Assembly (NCBI GenBank): GCA_037954325.1
Contig: JBBMNZ010000007.1
Location: 13,927,001 to 13,991,000 of the forward strand
Direction of reading: 5' to 3'
DNA length: 64,000 nucleotides
DNA from: Fistularia commersonii
Taxonomy: Eukaryota > Chordata > Actinopteri > Syngnathiformes > Fistulariidae
Within the stretch, counting starts at the first letter, position 1. Every line of letters starts with the position of its first letter. The notes under the pieces are model-generated. The model was not told where the DNA came from, ran no database searches, and saw only the letters and a program-made list of their open reading frames with translations. The position numbers were made by a program, and so were the translations under genes. Shown here one piece after another: positions 61,790-64,000 of the stretch.

Positions 61790-62190
61790 AACTTCTTCTT
61801 CTTCTCCTCCTTTTGACTTTTCCCTTCAGGGGTCGCCACAGCGAATCAACCTTCTCCATCGAACCCTATTCTCTGTATCCTCCTCTCACACCAACTACCT
61901 TCATATCCTTTCTCACTATCTCCATAAATCCTCTCTTCTGTCGTCCTCTAGACCTCCAATTCCAGCATCTGTCCACCAATATATTCACTATCCCTCCTCT
62001 GTACATGACCGAACATCTCAGTCTGGCTTCTCAGACCCTCTCTCCAAAACCTATAATATGTGCTGTTCCTCTGATGGACTCATTCCTGATCCTATCCATC
62101 CTGGCCACTCCCAAAGAGAACCTCAACATCTTCATCTCTGCGACCTCTAGCTCCGCCTCCTGTATTTTCATCATTGTGACTGTTACCGAA
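61790..62190 (-). mobile_element. RTE-type LINE 3' end, 5'-truncated
   Basis: On the plus strand it starts acttcttcttcttctcctcc then cttcaggggtcgccacagcg, the reverse complement of the RTE 3' tail. The minus strand encodes IQEAELEVAEMKMLRFSLGV then ARMDRIRNESIRGTAHIIGF. It is closely similar to the copy at 8.7-9.2 kb but in the opposite orientation. The frame breaks after GERV. Confidence 0.8.
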
Positions 62191-62380
62191 AGAGAATAAA
62201 CATCGGCTAAAAATGCTGGTGTTTCAGGCGTGCTGTGTCTGCAGAAATGATTTACTGAAATAGCAGATATTTCAGTTCCAGTTGCTCTCATAGTATGTGA
62301 ATATGTAAATTTTGAGTAGACCTATTAGCAATCATAATTTATTTGCCAAAAATTAAATATCACAATTGGCAAGTGGAAGA

Positions 62381-62506
62381 GCCCCTGCGATTGACTGTGG
62401 ACCAGTCCAGGGTGTATCCCGCCTCTTGCCCGATGACAGCCGGGATAAGCTCCAGCATCCCCCGTGACCCTGAGTGCAGGATAAGTGTCAGCCGATGGAT
62501 GACAAG
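62381..62506 (+). mobile_element. V-SINE tail fragment
   Basis: gcccctgcgattgactgtgg, accagtccagggtgtatccc, gatgacagccgggataagct and gaccctgagtgcaggataag match the V-SINE 3' region closely. The head and central domain are missing. Confidence 0.78.
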
Positions 62507-64000
62507 TGTAACCTGCCTTTAAGGTATTGAATAAATGTCATAACATTTGGCTTCAGAAAAAGTATTTCAGAGGATTTCTCCTTTTTTTTCTGTTTAGCTT
62601 CATCCATAGATCATGCACATAAGGAGCTATGTTGCAATCAACTGACAGTTGCAATTATCCTGACAAATTTAAAGTCAGCATGTTATTCAAGTAATGGTTT
62701 CTCATAAATCTAACATATCTCTCCATCCTCTGGCAGCAGCAGAGGCAGTGTTGTGTCAGGCTATCTTCCTCCTCCAGATGCTATGCATACAGCTTAGAAC
62801 AGAGCAGCTGGGCTGGCTCTTAGAATGGGGCACTGAGTGCTGTCTGTGGTCATTCAAGAGCAGGCAGAGATATGCCCTGTTAAATCCCTGCCAGACACGG
62901 GCCTGGTGAGAGCCTGTATCAGGTATTCTGTAAAGCCAAAAGCTGAGAGCATTGGCAAGGCGCTGGATTAATATGAGACAGATAGAGATTGCCGGGAGAT
63001 AGTCGAAACTGGACAAAGAGCCTGACTGACAGTTCTGTGGATTCCTCCTGCTCCTATAATCATATAAACAAGACAGCTGCGCAGAAATTTCACAAAAAAA
63101 AAAAAAAAAAAAAAACGATGTGTGCACACCCCTGTGACACACTTTGACTTGACAACAACTATAAAAAAAAAAGTTAAGTTGGAAAAAAACCCTGCCAGAT
63201 TTGTATCATCATACACTTCCTCCACACTGGCTGTATCTTAGATTTAGCGTTGGTGTCTCTAGAGGCACATTGGAGTTGGATTTTGTGTCTCTGTGTGAGT
63301 CTGCACATGTTGCTGCATCAGAGTGGGAGGCCACAGGTGTCCTACAAGCACACAGGCACGATCAATCAATTAAGTGAATAAATAATCTGCCCCGAAGTCT
63401 GTCCCATCCATTGCAGCCTGCCATTGATTCACCACATGGAGCCAACCCGGAATGGATTATTGACTGATAATTTGAAATGAAACAAACTTTTTAAAGGCCA
63501 GCATTTTCTCTTAAATGTCATACTTAAGAGGTAAGGATGCTTCCTTTGCTGGCTGATAAGGGAAAAAACGACTTTATCCAATATTCAAAAGCCTGTTTCT
63601 GAGTATTTATATAGAGCATTGTGCTACACTAGGTATGAATAAGTCAGAATACCATACAATATATAACAATGAAACACCATTGGAACCTTTGGAAATGTAA
63701 TTTAAATATCTTTTTGAAAATAATTATTTTCTTCGCACCTATCGTTCCGTAATATTTTGCAGCCACAAATTTGGGGTTTATCGATTGGGGAAAAAATTAT
63801 GGGAATGTGAATGATTTTCTGAAATGCCTGATTAAACTAAAGTTACAAAAGTAACTGTCATCTTCCCCCACTACCCAAACAAACACCAAACTCACAAATC
63901 ATGATCAGGTATGTGAGTATTGGAATGCAGAATGCAGTACAACTGTATAAATTTTTTTTACATAAGACAAATAGCACACATTCCATATGTAACCATAATC
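62507..64000. other. Intron sequence to window end, nothing recognised
   Basis: An A22 run lies at 63094-63115. I see no magi3 exon 2, repeat family or RNA gene. Confidence 0.45.

Larger units (their letters stand above)
12464..64000 (+). other. magi3: magi3 intron 1 (open at window end)
   Basis: The donor gtgcgtgc begins an intron running to the end of the window. The next MAGI-3 exon should encode a recognisable KDLRHYL-type segment and the start of the GK-like domain; I find no such peptide on the plus strand through 64000. Intron 1 is therefore at least 51.5 kb. A very long first intron is usual for MAGI genes. Confidence 0.75.

Overview
This window is vertebrate nuclear DNA, most likely from a teleost fish. 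The two host genes are split by introns with ordinary GT..AG splice sites. The interspersed repeats are ones typical of ray-finned fish: V-SINE-type tRNA-derived SINEs, Rex1/Babar, RTE and RLE-type LINEs, Tc1-like transposons and a GTF2IRD2-like hAT. CA, TA and AAT microsatellites are common. There is no bacterial-style gene organisation, no CRISPR array and no recognisable rRNA or functional tRNA gene. All identifications come from reading translations and motifs by eye; no database search was run.

Layout. Positions 1-7.7 kb hold the 3' end of a plus-strand gene recognised as lrig2. There are two coding exons, 2821-3090 and 4554-4783, with matching phase-1 junctions. They encode the end of the cytoplasmic tail, and a probable long 3' UTR ends near an ATTAAA signal at 7692. 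The intron before exon 2821 carries a decayed hAT transposon with an 8-bp target-site duplication. Positions 7.7-11.4 kb are intergenic and contain an RTE LINE nested in a Tc1 copy, an L2-like scrap, a V-SINE and microsatellites.

Positions 11.45-12.5 kb form a CpG island with the first coding exon of magi3 (ATG at 12157, splice donor after 12463). This exon encodes the N-terminal PDZ domain of the MAGI-3 membrane-associated guanylate kinase scaffold. lrig2 followed by magi3 in the same orientation matches the gene order known at human 1p13, which supports both calls. The remaining 51.5 kb is magi3 intron 1; I found no second exon.

The intron is a record of transposon insertions. It holds about eight V-SINE pieces in both orientations, four pieces of other tRNA-derived SINEs, RTE fragments at 18.5, 25.5 and 61.8 kb, two copies of one RLE-type LINE family at 35.0 and 39.3-41.3 kb, and a Rex1 copy at 52.5-53.9 kb. 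It also has a perfect-looking 230-bp palindromic Tc1 MITE at 41.43-41.66 kb and two dead Tc1-like transposases just downstream. Between these are long AT-rich stretches in which I recognise nothing. The two host genes are not known to act in one pathway. LRIG2 is a single-pass leucine-rich-repeat/Ig membrane protein that modulates receptor signalling, and MAGI-3 is a junctional scaffold; their adjacency looks like old linkage rather than functional coupling.

I found no convincing undescribed system. The best leads are transposon-biology observations: a 5'-complete but 3'-truncated RTE insertion bounded by an 18-bp duplication, the palindromic MITE, and the Tc1/RTE nest. There is also a pair of overlapping upstream ORFs ahead of magi3.
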